NCBI RefSeq assembly: GCF_030272615.1
Contig: NC_081405.1
Span: 647,406,920-647,470,919, forward strand
Length of the DNA stretch: 64,000 nucleotides
Source of the DNA: Cryptomeria japonica
Taxonomy: Eukaryota; Streptophyta; Pinopsida; Cupressales; Cupressaceae
Direction of reading: 5' to 3'
Part shown: positions 24,707 to 36,457 of the stretch, piece by piece
Numbering within the stretch: the first letter of the stretch is position 1
Layout of the letters: each line of letters starts with the position of its first letter
Position numbers and translations under genes: made by a program
The notes under the pieces: generated by a model
The model's database searches: none
The model's input: only the letters and a program-made list of their open reading frames with translations
What the model was told of the DNA's origin: nothing

Positions 24707-25366
24707 CATGACAACACAAGAGTATCGCCCAACCAAAGAGATGTTGTTAGAAGGCAAATTGGGTCTACAAATCGTAAGCCACATGCCAAACACTATTTGG
24801 ATATGACTCAAACTAAATTTTATGAAAGATTCATTCAAAAGTTTCCTCAAATAAGAATTTCTCAAAGATTTTTTGAAATGGCAAAACCTTTTTATATTAA
24901 GATTAATAATGTACTCACCACGTGTTGTTGTAGGATGCATATTGAATTTTCCATGCATTATGATATTTTTCATCATATTTGTTCTACTTTGCACACTAAC
25001 GATGTTTTGCAAGAATGTAATATACAAGCACCTCCTAAGTCGGTAAGAGAATTTATTTAAAGTGTGCTATGTAATAGACATGATGGTTGCATTTATTATA
25101 AGATGCCTTGCTTGGAAGGTTCTTGTGTTATATGTGGTGGTTTGCAACATTTACCAAGATGCGTACATTTGGAGAGCACACATGAAATTGGTACAAAACT
25201 AGTTTCTTTAAAAAAATACAAGACAATCAAATATGGAGTTAAAGATGGAAAATATTTGAAGAGATGTGAGCTAGTAAAAAATGATATATGTGTAGCTCAA
25301 TTTATGAAAATATTTCAAGAGAAACTAGTTTATGAGTACATAATGCATACACATAGAGCTCGATGA
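24707..25366 (+). pseudogene. Tn-2 transposase fragment
   Basis: WHDNTRVSPNQRDVVRRQIG, HYLDMTQTKFYERF, KIRISQRFFEMAKPFYIKIN-like and TTCCCRMHIEFSMHYDIFHHIC align with Tn-3 residues from about 315 on. After a stop at 25058-25060 the frame shifts and continues as CLEGSCVICGGLQHL ... GVKDGKYLKRCEL ... EYIMHTHRAR (25064-25366). It ends just before the WLDGQFR/DFAENY block, so D, D and E are all missing. The Cys clusters (CCCR, CVICGG) suggest a zinc-binding region N-terminal to the catalytic core. Confidence 0.82.
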
Positions 25367-25689
25367 TTAAATGAACAATTCCACGATTGCAATGTTTTAT
25401 ATCATATATTTTTGTTGTTTATATTCATATTGTTGATTACATATGTAAATATTCATTTAAATTTATAAAAGGACAACCACAAAATACAATGAATACAAAA
25501 TAATGAGCTCATTACACATTTATTGGATCGAATATCGATATTTATATATATAAAAAAAACATGTTTGCCAAGTCAATACAAGTATTACAAAATGTGGCAT
25601 ATGCCATGTCCAAATCGATATACAATAAAAATGTAGAATATATCTACATTTATTGGTCATTCTATGACCAAAACTAACACTATATGATC
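25367..25689. other. AT-rich spacer inside Tn-2
   Basis: No gene. It lies between the transposase fragment and the 3' end of the partner gene; the catalytic core and last exon of the transposase would have been here and are deleted. Confidence 0.55.
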
Positions 25690-28346
25690 CTAAACTTGTG
25701 GTGGATCATCAAAATCAAGCCTCTTCGATGCAGTACATGGCTCTGTAGATGGCTATAAAACCACAATTCAAAAGCCAAGTTAGAATTCTTTTGTAGAAAA
25801 AAGTTCACAATTAACAACATAACTATGCATTTAACTTTAATTCCTTTGCAATTGAAATTTAGATTACCTCATTGGTTGATCTAGGAGCTAATCTCTTCGC
25901 TCTCCTCTGCTTGTCACTCTTAGGAGTTTTCTTGAAGACATACTTAAATGGATCCACGTTATGGCCGTACCACGAAGGGGTCTATTGTAGATTAAATGTA
26001 CAATTAATACAATGTACTAACATAAATATATCAAAAACACTTAAAAGCTATAATATAGAGAACAATGATGTACCTGTGCCTGAGATGCTTCTCCAATGGA
26101 CTGAGGATGGCTCACCATCAATGTAGAAACTATTGCTATTGCTTATAAAAAAATGCTCAAAGATTAAATACAATTAATATAATGATAAGTATTGAAGGTT
26201 AAAAAACAATTAATTTTACATATCAAACAAAAGTGTACTAGATCTTGAGATGCTTCTCCAGTGCAAGGAGGAGGGTTTGCCATTGACAAAATAGGTATGG
26301 ATATTTCCTATATGAAAAAATTATAAGATTATAATACATCACAAGTTCACATGTACGTGTGCATATAATCATGAAATAAAGAAAATAAAGTAGAGATACA
26401 TACCTCTGCCCTCTCTTGATCCGCGGGTGAATCAGGTGCATTTAACAAATCCACAAAGCTCAATGGCCGCTGTACATGTAAAATAAACAAAAAAACTAAT
26501 CAATCTACAAACCCCAACTAATACTTTATTTCAACATTTTCAAACAATTTTACAACTAAAAATGTGTTCGATTACCTTCTTCCCACGTTTTGGTGTCTTC
26601 GAGGAATTCTTTTTCTTAGGACGAGCCCTAGACACAGAGGGGGTACCCTAAAACAACAAAATTATCATGAGATATTAGTATAGATAATAGATTAAACATA
26701 ATTTTAAAAATCTAAAATGAAATGACTTTCATATTCCATCAAAACAATACATAAAAAAAATTGTACAAAATATGATACTATATAGCCTTGTAGGCCAAAA
26801 TCGATCGCTGAGAGCGTGATGTCATCAATCTGGGACATTTCATTCCCTGTCAACACCTACAAACTAGAAATTGGACCAAGCATTAAAGATAGTTAGCATA
26901 TCTTGTATTTTTTTGAATTTAAAGTGTACTATTCTATTTTAACATGTTACAAAATTTATACCTTGGGCATCGAAGTTGCAGCTATAGTAACCGGGGGAGG
27001 TGTATGGGATACCGCCGCTGCATCCTAAAATGCATATTATTTATTTGAATTTAAATCGATGTATAAATGAAAATTCATTTATGTAATTACAAATTTAAAG
27101 TGACTGATAAATAAAATGTTATGAATTCAAATCAACACACCTGTGTCTGTGGCTCATGGGAAAACACCATGTCCATCAACTCATCTGTCAGCATGACATC
27201 CTCAATCGTGTGAGCCTGGCATCTACAACCGTAAATCATGCAAAAATGATATGAGGATCCATCTACACCGGCTGCATCATCTATCCCCGAGCATATCCCC
27301 GAGCAACTGACACACATATGCTGGATGGGCTCTCTGTTGCTCTCTAATGGCTTATCATCCAATACAATAGGGTGTGCTAATGACATCCCATGCTGGATGA
27401 TGGCACCAGTCAATGCTGTGGCCACCTGAAGAGTCTGTAGCTCCATCAACTCTTTCAGCTCTAATGGAATAGCCTAATGCACCTTGGGTTTGGGTGCTCG
27501 AGGGCGGCAACTCTCCGCGGGTAATCGCCTATGGGCTCCAGGTCTATCTTGGTCAGAGCCACCACCTCTACCATGAAACTCTCTCATGTCAAAATAGTTT
27601 GGCCGCACATTGAGCACAAACTCACAATATATTTTTCTCAAAAAATATAATGGCACCTCATAATTATTACAAGGTGGATCATCAAAGACCATCCACCACC
27701 TTTGCCAAACAAAATTCTTCATCTGCACATTGGTACACCAATGTATGGGAAACCTCTTTGCATTAAGAGGTAATGACTGACCAGTTTTGGGATCAACAAA
27801 AAGGGCACATATTTATTGTTTAGTAATATTTTTGTTTTTTACTCCATCATATGATATCCCATTGGCATAGAATTGACGACACCTATCCCTAAAGCTTCCC
27901 CATTTGGTAATTTCTATGGAAACAACTATGACACCACTAGCTAATGTTTCGAGGCTAGTGGCGAGGGATTGATGACGGTCAAGTTCAGAAGTTTTCAATT
28001 TAACAATCAGTTTATTGATTTTAGATGTATTTTGTCCTAACTGATTAATTAATTCTTCCTATGTTTCGGGTGTGCGGTCAAAATGAGGAATTGGGGCTTG
28101 TTCTTGTGTGTTTTTAGGAGGTGCATTTGGTTGTTCTTGTGGGTTTTTAGGAGGTGCATTTGGTTGTTCTTGTGGGTTTTTAGGAGGTGCATTTGGTTGT
28201 TCTTATTCTAGATTAGAAGAATCTAGTTTTTGAAACAAAAAATGAAAAAACTTAATCAAAATTAATGAAATTAAATTCAAAATGTAAAACAAATTGCATA
28301 AACCAGAAAGAAAGATAAAAATAAACAAAAACTAACCTTGATCCAT
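25690..28346 (-). pseudogene. Tn-2 partner gene (RWWMVFD protein), few lesions
   Basis: Starts MDQ (28346) with a donor GTTAGT after 10 coding bases. The next exon runs from about 28220 to 27141: repeats of NAPPKNPQEQP, then a coiled-coil-like segment, QFYANGISYDGVKNKN, NFVWQRWWMVFDDPPCNNYEVPLYFLRKIYCEF, and a Cys/His block IQHMCVSCSGIC...CMIYGCRCQ. It ends at donor CAG/GTGTGT at 27141. Small downstream exons reach the terminal PSTEPCTASKRLDFDDPPQV-stop at 25690-25692. I see only a few in-frame stops (28207, 28058, 27813, 27474 region). Collinear with the intact Tn-3 gene. Confidence 0.7.
28096..28205 (-). repeat. 33-bp coding repeat in Tn-2 partner gene
   Basis: Three tandem 33-bp units encode NAPPKNPQEQP on the minus strand. 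The unit is a multiple of three, so copy-number change would keep the frame. Confidence 0.85.
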
Positions 28347-28469
28347 AGCTTGGAGGACAAATATAGCACCCCATTCATGGTTTAGGAGAGGAAATGGGGA
28401 AAAAATGAAGTTAAAAATGCGCTATTCATGGGTAAATGAGACCCAGTTTTTTTTAATAACTTTTTTTAC

Positions 28470-28685
28470 TAGGCACTGCGTACAAGGTTTTATTTGGATT
28501 ATTAGTACGTACGTGCTCATTTTCCTATGAGCAGCGTGTACGCGCTCATTTTCCTAGGCGTTGCACATACACACTCATTTTCCTAAAAGTAGCGCGTACG
28601 TGCTACCTTTTCTAGGCCCAGGAAGAACAAACCTAAGCGCGTACGTGGGAATTTCAAATTTTAAAACCGCGTACGTGCTGCTTGT
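28470..28685. repeat. Palindromic array of Tn-2 (GCGTACGTGC type)
   Basis: Degenerate ~29-bp units built on GCGTACGTGCTCATTTTCCTA (full or partial cores near 28506, 28534, 28563, 28592, 28636 and 28668). The core GTACGTAC/GCGTACGC is self-complementary. It occupies the same place as the arrays of Tn-1 and Tn-3: upstream of the partner gene and next to the right end. The sequence is unrelated to theirs. Confidence 0.75.
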
Positions 28686-28749
28686 TTTTCCATTTTTTTT
28701 GGGGTGGTGTCCACTTTTCTGACGACCATCTTTGTGCACACTCTCATTG

Positions 28750-29143
28750 ATCAAAATGAAATATAGTGAAGTTGGGTATATCAAATAGTAGGCCTCAATT
28801 TTTTTTCTTTTCTTTTGATTAGGATAAACAGGTTTTGAGGGGACCAGAAACCCCGTACAACAAGTTTTGAAGGGACTTGAAACCCTCAAATTTTTCATGG
28901 ATTTGGAACCAACAAAGGGACGCTGCAAAGATATGAATCAAAATTAAACAACAACAAAGCCACAACCAAAACTAGCCTTGGGGCACCAAACCAATGCCAA
29001 CCAGTCAACAAAGTAACCAGATACAACTCAAGCTAGCAAAAACACCAGATCTAAATCAACATGGAGTATCTTAGTTCATCATGTTAATCAAAATGAAATA
29101 TAGTGAAGTTGGGTATATCAAATAGCAGGCCTCAATTTTTTTT
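28750..29143 (-). mobile_element. Small retroposon with 57-bp direct repeats
   Basis: A 57-bp sequence (28750-28806) is repeated at 29087-29143 with one substitution. The 280 bp between them starts with a T-rich tract (poly(A) on -). On - the insert ends TTTATCCTAATCAAAAGAA, close to the 3' end of the LINE-like insertion at 37737-39686 (TTTATCCTAATAAAAAAA). It is therefore a 5'-truncated target-primed insertion with an unusually long duplication. No coding capacity is recognised. Confidence 0.72.
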
Positions 29144-30540
29144 CCTTGGTGCATAATTATTATATTTTAATTTTAAATTTGATAATTTTTATTAATACTT
29201 TTGTTTGATTTAAAATAATTTAAATTTATTTTTAATTTGGATATTTGAGAATTATTTGCAAGTGTGTCAACTAAATTGATTTTTATAGTTTATATAATTA
29301 TGATGATTCATATTATATATTTTATCTTTGTAACATATCATACTTTTATATCTCATTACACGTCAAAAATGATATTTAGATAATGTGTCACATTCTATTG
29401 GTCTCAAATATTTTGTAACATCAACAACTATTTTTATATCATGGTTGATATAAATCTTAGAAATTTGTATCTTACGTTATTTAACCAACATTCTTATTTA
29501 TGAAGGAACCATCATAATATGAATGAAACCCAACCTCAAATACATTCGAATCATATTTATTCTCTCTTAGTAAGAATCAAGTGAGGTAGCTTCTCACTTG
29601 ATACATATTTTATTAATGATAGACCACAATCTTGTTCTTAGAGGCATCACCAATGTCTTTGCATTTAGTTTGTATATATCACATAGTTGTAAAGGATATT
29701 ATATGTGTTTTCTTTTATTTTATACAATTTTCTCTTTCAAATTAATAATGAAAACAAGGTACAAACACTTCTTTTCATATGTAAGACATTTGTCTTACAA
29801 TCAAGAGTTGTAGATTTATTCTTTATTGTGGATTGGTATTAATGTAAAATTTATGGTTTCTCAATCTTTTTTACAAAGAGATTTAAAAACTAAACTAGTT
29901 GAATATTGTGAAAAATCTCTATATATAATGTCAAATTGTGCGAAATTTTCATTTAGAAGTACTCAAATGATAAGAATCACCATACTTTTTTTTATAAGTA
30001 ATAAATAATGTATCATACATTTGAATATTCATATTTGAAATGCAAAGACATTAAAATATATGACACGCTAGTTGTCTTCTCAACATCTCTCCAATTTTAG
30101 TATTATTCATATCATTTTATTGTATTCCAATTGTATTATGCTTGTACTTTCAATTGTAGCACTTACTTAGGACTTTGGAATGAGTAGATAAATTATATTT
30201 CTTCTTGCTAAAGTTTTCTATAAGTTATGTACATTTATAATTATTATGAAAAAAATTAAATTTAATTTTCTCCACCATGTATCTTATAATTATATTATTG
30301 AGGTGTTTTAAATTTAAGAGGACATTTTAAAATACGTTTTTCAACTATACAATCAAATAGTGAACCTTGATAATAAGGATACTTTTTTAATTAGATGAAT
30401 TGAAAAAGACTCAATTGAGGTATCACAAAATTTTATATTTTAAATATCATTTAGGTCATGATATATTTTTTGAAGTATGATTTAAAAGTAAATATAAATA
30501 TAATGACAAAGATGTACTATTTTTCTTGTTATTAATTTTA
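29144..30540. other. AT-rich intergenic DNA
   Basis: No gene, RNA or clear repeat seen. Short frames (29598-29813, 29826-30008) are of chance length for this composition. Confidence 0.55.
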
Positions 30541-30675
<135 letters not shown>

Positions 30676-30803
30676 CAACAAGCTGATTTTTCGCTCAAAC
30701 TCAAAATTGACGTCCATACTCGGCAAATTGAAAAAACCAAGAAATTTAAAGATTTTAAAAGATTTAAAACATGTTTCATGAATCCTTAGTGATAATTTGA
30801 GAC

Positions 30804-31591
30804 TGTAGACACCCAAAATTGTCCAGTCTAATTAAATAAATATTTATTTATTTTATTATCTAAGCTTAATTCTTCTATTAATTAAATAAATCTTTATTTA
30901 TTTAATTAATTCATTTATCCTCTTCTAGCCTTATTTCTCATTTAAATAAATACATTTATTTATTTAAATTATCCTTTTCCTAAATTAAATAAATATCTTA
31001 TTTATTTAATTATCCTACTCCTTCTATTAATTAAATAAATCTTTATTTATTTAATTAATTCATTAACCTTTTCTACCTATGACACATGTCATTCATCTCT
31101 TAATTCATACACTACCTACCCCTTTCATTATTTTATTATTTATTTTACCTACCCTCTAATCATAGCCGACCTCCTTTTACACCTCTCAATCTTATCCCTC
31201 CATTTCATATTGTGTCTTCTATATAAGGAGATACTTCCTTCATTATCAAACCCTAATCAATCATCCTAATGACCTAACTACTTGATCAATTTGACTGCTT
31301 GGCATATGCGATCCTACTTGCAACCACATTCTGTTCTTTGTTGAGCTCTTGTGCACATAAAATCTGAGAGCAAATATATCAAGCAAGATCAATGAAGATA
31401 GGAAGAATGGAGATCCAAACCCTATTGGACATGTGATGGTATAATCTTTGTGATTTCATTTGATTTGCATTGTCTTAGGTAATCTTCATATGTTATGGTG
31501 GATCTTTGTTGTTGTTAGGCTAGGGTTTTGTAGTTGAATTCATTTAGCCTTTCAATATCGTTATTATTGTTATCCATTTTCACCACAAACA
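30804..31591 (+). mobile_element. Solo LTR (788 bp, TSD GAGAC)
   Basis: Starts TGTAGACACCC and ends CACCACAAACA, with GAGAC on both sides (30799-30803 and 31592-31596). No internal domain follows, so it is the product of LTR-LTR recombination. Five palindromes of ATTAAATAAAT/ATTTATTTAAT type fill 30832-31068. A TATA box (CTATATAAGG) lies near 31219. The start resembles plant Ty3-type LTRs, but orientation and superfamily are inference. Confidence 0.88.
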
Positions 31592-31596
31592 GAGAC

Positions 31597-34328
31597 TATG
31601 CTAGCCTTGGTTAGAATCCACGAGTTTGAGTCTCAAGGCTCGTAGACTATTCAAGACTGCTTCACCTCGAGAATTGGGCAAGAATCAATGACTCTGGTAG
31701 ATGCTTGTAACTATGAAACACACACACACAAACACATGTATGTATGTATATGTATATGTATATGGTATATGCATACACACATACATATATATTCTCTAAT
31801 GATATGTTTTTCTACATAATTCAAGTTCTTATGCTTACACACTTTAATTATTTTTTTCTAGCTTGCTCAATTTTTGAAAAAACTGAAGAAATAAAATCAA
31901 TTTGCTAATAATTAACCAAATATTGAGCAACATTCTGTTGATATTCTTACACTCTTTAATTATTTTTCTCTAGCTTGCTCCATTTTTAAAATAACTTAAG
32001 AAATTAAATTAATTCACTAACAATTAAGCAAATATTAGTCAACATTCTATACTATCAAATGTATTGTTTACTTGCATATTGGTTTGAAATAGTGATTGCA
32101 TTTACATATGTTGTTCTTGAAAATTGAATTATATGGAGTTGATATTATTATATAGATATTTTTTGTATGTCATTGTAGATAAAACTCTATATTGATAAAT
32201 TACAATATATTAAAAGTCACTTATTATTTATATATCTCTCAACTCATTTCATCTGTGATATTATTATAAACCAGTATAGGTACCTAAAGGTACTATTGTA
32301 TGGTTGTTAGGTGTGTGTGCATGCGCACACACAATACAACACACAAAAAGTCTTATTGACTAAGTAATGGTTGCTAGGTGTGTGCATGCACACACAACAC
32401 AACACAAAATAATTCTTATTTATTAAGTGCTGCATGAAACAAGTTTGAAAAAAATATAAACATGTATTTTTTGATAGACATGGCTATTAATATATGCTTA
32501 TTGTCCATCCAATAACACCTTTTAGTGTTTTTACTAATAATATAATACATACAATTTTATTTTTTCTTAATATTAGATTATTATAATTTTTGGACCTTTT
32601 GAGACACTTCTTTGAGTAAAATCTTTGAATGAATTCTTGAAAGATAAAATTATCCAATAAATATTGTTCTTCATTCCATAAAACTTAGAATATACATTAA
32701 AAAATCTATACTCTTGACTGATTCATTAAAGCCTTTGTCTATTCAAACATCAGAAATGAAAATCTTGTCAAGAAGAGTTAATAAAAATGGCTAGATATAC
32801 GTTTCCTTTTCAACTTTCGTAAAATATTAAAAAAATAATTGTTTTGTATATGTATGTTTTTTAGAGCATTTACAAATTAATAATTATAAGTTTTTTATTG
32901 AATTTGAAAAGTAAAGTAAATATTCTTTATATTAAATATTTATTGAAAATAACTCAATTTTCTTATGTGAATGGATAAAAATATCAAAAAAATATTTACA
33001 TTGAAACCTATTCTTTCAAATATACAAAACATAATAATATAGAATTGACAAACATAAAACATGCTATCAAATATAATTAAAATTATAAATCAAAATCTTA
33101 CAAAAATATAGAAATTTGATTTATTCAAATATAAATAGATTATAATAAAATTTAAGTATGTATCATATACTATTATGTACTCAACATGTCATTATATTTA
33201 AATAATATTGAGATTAATTTATATAAATAAATATTTGTGAAATACAAGAATATAAATTCCAAGATCTTTATTATTAATTATTAATTATATACTATTATGT
33301 ATTCACATATCTTTATATCTGATCAATATTGAGATGAATTTATATAAGTAAATATATTCAAGGTAAAAGTATAAATTAATGATGAATCATAAGACAAATT
33401 ATTAAAATAAATAAATAAAAAAATATATTTATAAATTCATATTTTTCTTGCTCTTTGAAAGTGATTTAAACTATTGAATGCTTATAAATATCAAATGAAC
33501 TAGTCTTATTTATAATGTCAATCCATCACATATACCAAAAATAAGATGAAAGTCAAGTTCACCTATTTGTCTTAAAGAGTTAGAGAAGAAAACTCAATAC
33601 AATTACTTATTTATTATGAGTGGATATAAGTCTATGGGAGTATTTTAAGATGATTTTATTTTGTTTGTGATAACTGTAATTTTGAAAAAGAATTTTATCT
33701 TTTAAATTAATTATTTTATTTTAGAATAGTTTTTACTATATATAAGAGATATGAATTTTATGTGTTGCTTATTTTAAAAATATTATATTTATTATTAAAT
33801 CATTGATAAGAAAGACAACATTTATTAAAAAGAACGATATGTTCACAATTTTAAAGAATATATATCAATCAAAATCATCTTATTACTAGCATATATATCT
33901 TAAATACTATCTATTTAGAAAATGTTTATTTTATTTACTTAAAAGTTATTTTATTTTACAATCATTTTATTTAATACATATATAGAAACATAAAATAATT
34001 TATTTTAAAAATATTATATTTATTATTAATATCAATATTTTGACATTAAATTATTATCAAATTTAAGATAATATATATATATTTTTTCCTTTCTTAACAC
34101 ACTGGACCATTATACCATACCTTGTACTCTCATTGTAGAGTGTATGTGGAAATTAATTACCTGAAAAAATTCTAAAACATAATTCTAAATTACTTTAAAT
34201 TTCTTGCAATGATTGAAAATTTGAATTGATAAACACAGTAATGCATTCCTCGAACTGCAGACACTAAGAGCCTGAATTATTTCAAATAACAAGAACAACC
34301 AAAAAAAAAAAACCAGCTGGGCATAAAT
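31597..34328. other. AT-rich intergenic DNA with three local duplications
   Basis: No gene seen. It contains a CA/TATG microsatellite near 31720-31790. A tandem pair of ~111 bp lies at about 31840-32055 (TTTAATTATTTTT..CTAGCTTGCTC twice). Another pair, of ~65 bp, at 32310-32420 is built around a GTGTGCATGCACAC palindrome. A third pair, ~120 bp apart, lies at 33168-33236 and 33288-33354. Downstream of the glyoxal oxidase gene, so part may be its 3' region. Confidence 0.6.
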
Positions 34329-36017
34329 TCAGCCAAAGCGAATCCATTGGGCCTGGCTGGGAACACCTCCATTGACAATGGTGAGCATATAAAATCCAGA
34401 AGGAGCCGCCACAGGACTTGGCGGCGCCGTCAAAACCACCCAATAAAATCTTTTCCCACTCTTCTTCTCTTTAACGATCGGTGAGGCCGCCGCCAGAGAC
34501 AACATTCTCTGATTCATCGACCACGAGTGAGATGTGAAGGGAGGAGCGTAGACATGAAAACGAACACCTGAGCTTAATTTTCCAGAAACAGTAAAATTCA
34601 CAAGAAATTCAGACCCATATGGAATGGCAGCCCAGGGCTTAACATAAGTAATATTGGGCCTAACCCGCTCATAAACCGGGTCGAGATAATAAGGACTGTA
34701 GGCGTCCACCCGGAGCTCAGTTTTCGAGTACACATCATCTGTGAAAGTATAATTCTCGTTGGCGTTACTTCCGGCCGCCAGAATGCGCCCGTCGGGAAGA
34801 AGATTTGCAGTAGAATGGTACATTCGAGGAATGGTGGAAGGAGCCAGCACGGTGAACCGCTTACCCGCCAGGTTTTCGGCACTGTAGAGCCACGGGTTCA
34901 GCACGGGTATCCGAGCATCTTGCCAACCGGCGGATCCGTTTCGAGCCCCGTTGATTATGAGGATTTCGCCGGTGGGAAGTATGATCATGTCGTTCAATAC
35001 CCGGGGACCCGGCATGTCCTCCATTTCCCACACTGGATTTTCAGATGTGATCTCCATTCTCCCGCAGCTCTCGAGCGCCTCTAAATAGACCTGACTATTG
35101 GACTTCTTGTTCTCCTCGGCCCTCGAAAAGGATCCCACGGGTGCTCCTCCGCAGATCATGATCTCCACTGTTTTGAAACCATTAGAGAAGTCTAAGGGAA
35201 GCATAACGGACGACCCGGTGCTCGGGTAGTTCCGTGCGCCACCGCCAGGCATGGTGGGAAAAGTCCGGATGACTTTATTGTTCTTGTAGTCGAGCAGAAT
35301 AGAGTCCCTGTTGGCGAAGATGAAGAGATTACCGTCGGACGACAGGTGTAGAAATGGGTACAAATTATTCTGCTCGAAATCGTTGGTTTGATTGAGAAAA
35401 GGCAGATTGAAAAGCCCTTCACCCGGACGCTTCGGGACGAATTCATAATTGAATTGGTTATCCGTTCCTCCCACGACGATGATCCGGTTGTCGGGTAAGA
35501 TCTGATCGGAAGCATACCATCTTGGGCCCAGCATCTTCTCTGTGACGGACTCCACCCAGTCGCAGGTACCGTCCGAGCAGGGCGTGTAGTACCGGACATT
35601 GAACGCCCCAGCCGGCCCCCACCCGCCGGTTTGGACCAGCGTGCCGTTGCTGGACAGCGCACCGGAAGAGCACCAGGTGTCGGTCAGAATATGCAGAGGC
35701 CTCACTTTGTTGGTGGCAATGTCGTATTCTATGGAGTGCGCCCAGCAATCTGAATAGATTGGAAGAGGCGGTCTTACATTAGTGCACGGCGGGCTGGTTC
35801 TGGTGATGTTGGATCCGTGGTTCGGTCTGTCGAACATTATGACCTTGTTGTTGTGCATCACAATTGTGTGGATTGCAGCAATTCCGGCGTTCTCCAATAG
35901 TAGCTCCCATCTGCCTTGCAGATCTTCTTCCTTGCGTCCCCAACATGATGATGTTATAACCAGAAGAACTGCAACAAGCTTGACCACCATGGCCAGTGGG
36001 TTAGCCGGGCCCTCCAT
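34329..36017 (-). CDS. Glyoxal oxidase / copper-radical aldehyde oxidase
   Basis: Secreted copper-radical oxidase that oxidises aldehydes such as glyoxal and releases H2O2 in the cell wall or apoplast. 562 codons, single exon, within the usual plant length. Residues ~11-26 form a hydrophobic signal peptide. The glyoxal-oxidase N domain (about 35-290) and the DUF1929 C domain (about 430-560) surround a beta-propeller. Expected active-site residues are present: Cys116 (WCSSG) for the thioether with Tyr168 (GPRWYAS), Tyr400-His401 (PRMYHS) and His497 (TSHSW). Several N-glycosylation sites (NIT, NGT, NQT, NGS, NYT, NFT). I chose Met at 36017 because the signal peptide follows it and a TATA box lies at 36137-36146; the frame stays open upstream to 36197. 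It is the only intact host gene and is much richer in G+C than its surroundings. Confidence 0.93.
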   Translation of the reverse strand: MEGPANPLAMVVKLVAVLLVITSSCWGRKEEDLQGRWELLLENAGIAAIHTIVMHNNKVIMFDRPNHGSNITRTSPPCTNVRPPLPIYSDCWAHSIEYDIATNKVRPLHILTDTWCSSGALSSNGTLVQTGGWGPAGAFNVRYYTPCSDGTCDWVESVTEKMLGPRWYASDQILPDNRIIVVGGTDNQFNYEFVPKRPGEGLFNLPFLNQTNDFEQNNLYPFLHLSSDGNLFIFANRDSILLDYKNNKVIRTFPTMPGGGARNYPSTGSSVMLPLDFSNGFKTVEIMICGGAPVGSFSRAEENKKSNSQVYLEALESCGRMEITSENPVWEMEDMPGPRVLNDMIILPTGEILIINGARNGSAGWQDARIPVLNPWLYSAENLAGKRFTVLAPSTIPRMYHSTANLLPDGRILAAGSNANENYTFTDDVYSKTELRVDAYSPYYLDPVYERVRPNITYVKPWAAIPYGSEFLVNFTVSGKLSSGVRFHVYAPPFTSHSWSMNQRMLSLAAASPIVKEKKSGKRFYWVVLTAPPSPVAAPSGFYMLTIVNGGVPSQAQWIRFG

Positions 36018-36136
36018 TTTTCTCTGGTGGATCAGAAATGGTGGCTTCCGGGAAGGATTGGCCAGGCAATAAGGTAATTGATTTGAAGTTGTAGCAAAGC
36101 GATGGGAAACTTTGGCAGACACAGAAAGGAATGGAA

Positions 36137-36146
36137 CTCTTTTATA
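36137..36146 (-). promoter_or_regulatory. TATA box of the glyoxal oxidase gene
   Basis: On -, CTATAAAAGAG lies ~120 bp upstream of the chosen ATG, predicting a transcription start near 36110 and a ~90-nt leader. This argues against the longer frame that starts at 36197. Confidence 0.7.
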
Positions 36147-36376
36147 GAAGGGTGGGGAACAATTTGGATGAGCACTTACATTCATGTCATATGTCATGGT
36201 GTAATCAAAGTTTAGAATGTGTTGTTTAAGTCAAAATTTGATGTGTAGAAAATTGAAATGTTTTGTATTTTCAATTTTTAGATAGTAAATAAGTGAAGTG
36301 AATAGATTGAGGTGAAGAAAAACTACTTTTTTGGGACTGATTTAGCTGTATAGTTTAGTATATCTATATCTACTTT

Positions 36377-36457
36377 GTTGATGATGAGAACTCATATTGG
36401 AACTTAACCACTGAGTTGTTGATGATGAGAACTCATATTGGAACTTAACCACTAAAA
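36377..36457. repeat. 41-bp tandem duplication
   Basis: GTTGATGATGAGAACTCATA... begins at 36377 and again at 36418, almost identical, ~360 bp upstream of the glyoxal oxidase start codon. It could sit in the distal promoter. Confidence 0.88.

Larger units (their letters stand above)
24707..28745 (+). mobile_element. Tn-2: truncated two-gene DNA transposon
   Basis: Third relative of the Tn family. It has the middle of the transposase on + (24707-25366), lacking the N-terminus and the whole catalytic core. The partner gene on - is nearly full length (25690-28346). A palindromic array (28470-28685) and the family right end (about 28685-28745) follow. The left side is fused directly to RT-B coding sequence with only TTT-type microhomology. 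Confidence 0.75.

Noticed and set aside
35192-35748. Open frames antisense or overlapping within the glyoxal oxidase gene
   Set aside because: Shadows of a G+C-rich coding sequence; no family match and no independent start context.
36018-36197. 60-residue N-terminal extension of the glyoxal oxidase
   Set aside because: It covers a TATA box and precedes a good signal peptide at Met 36017; more likely promoter and leader than protein.
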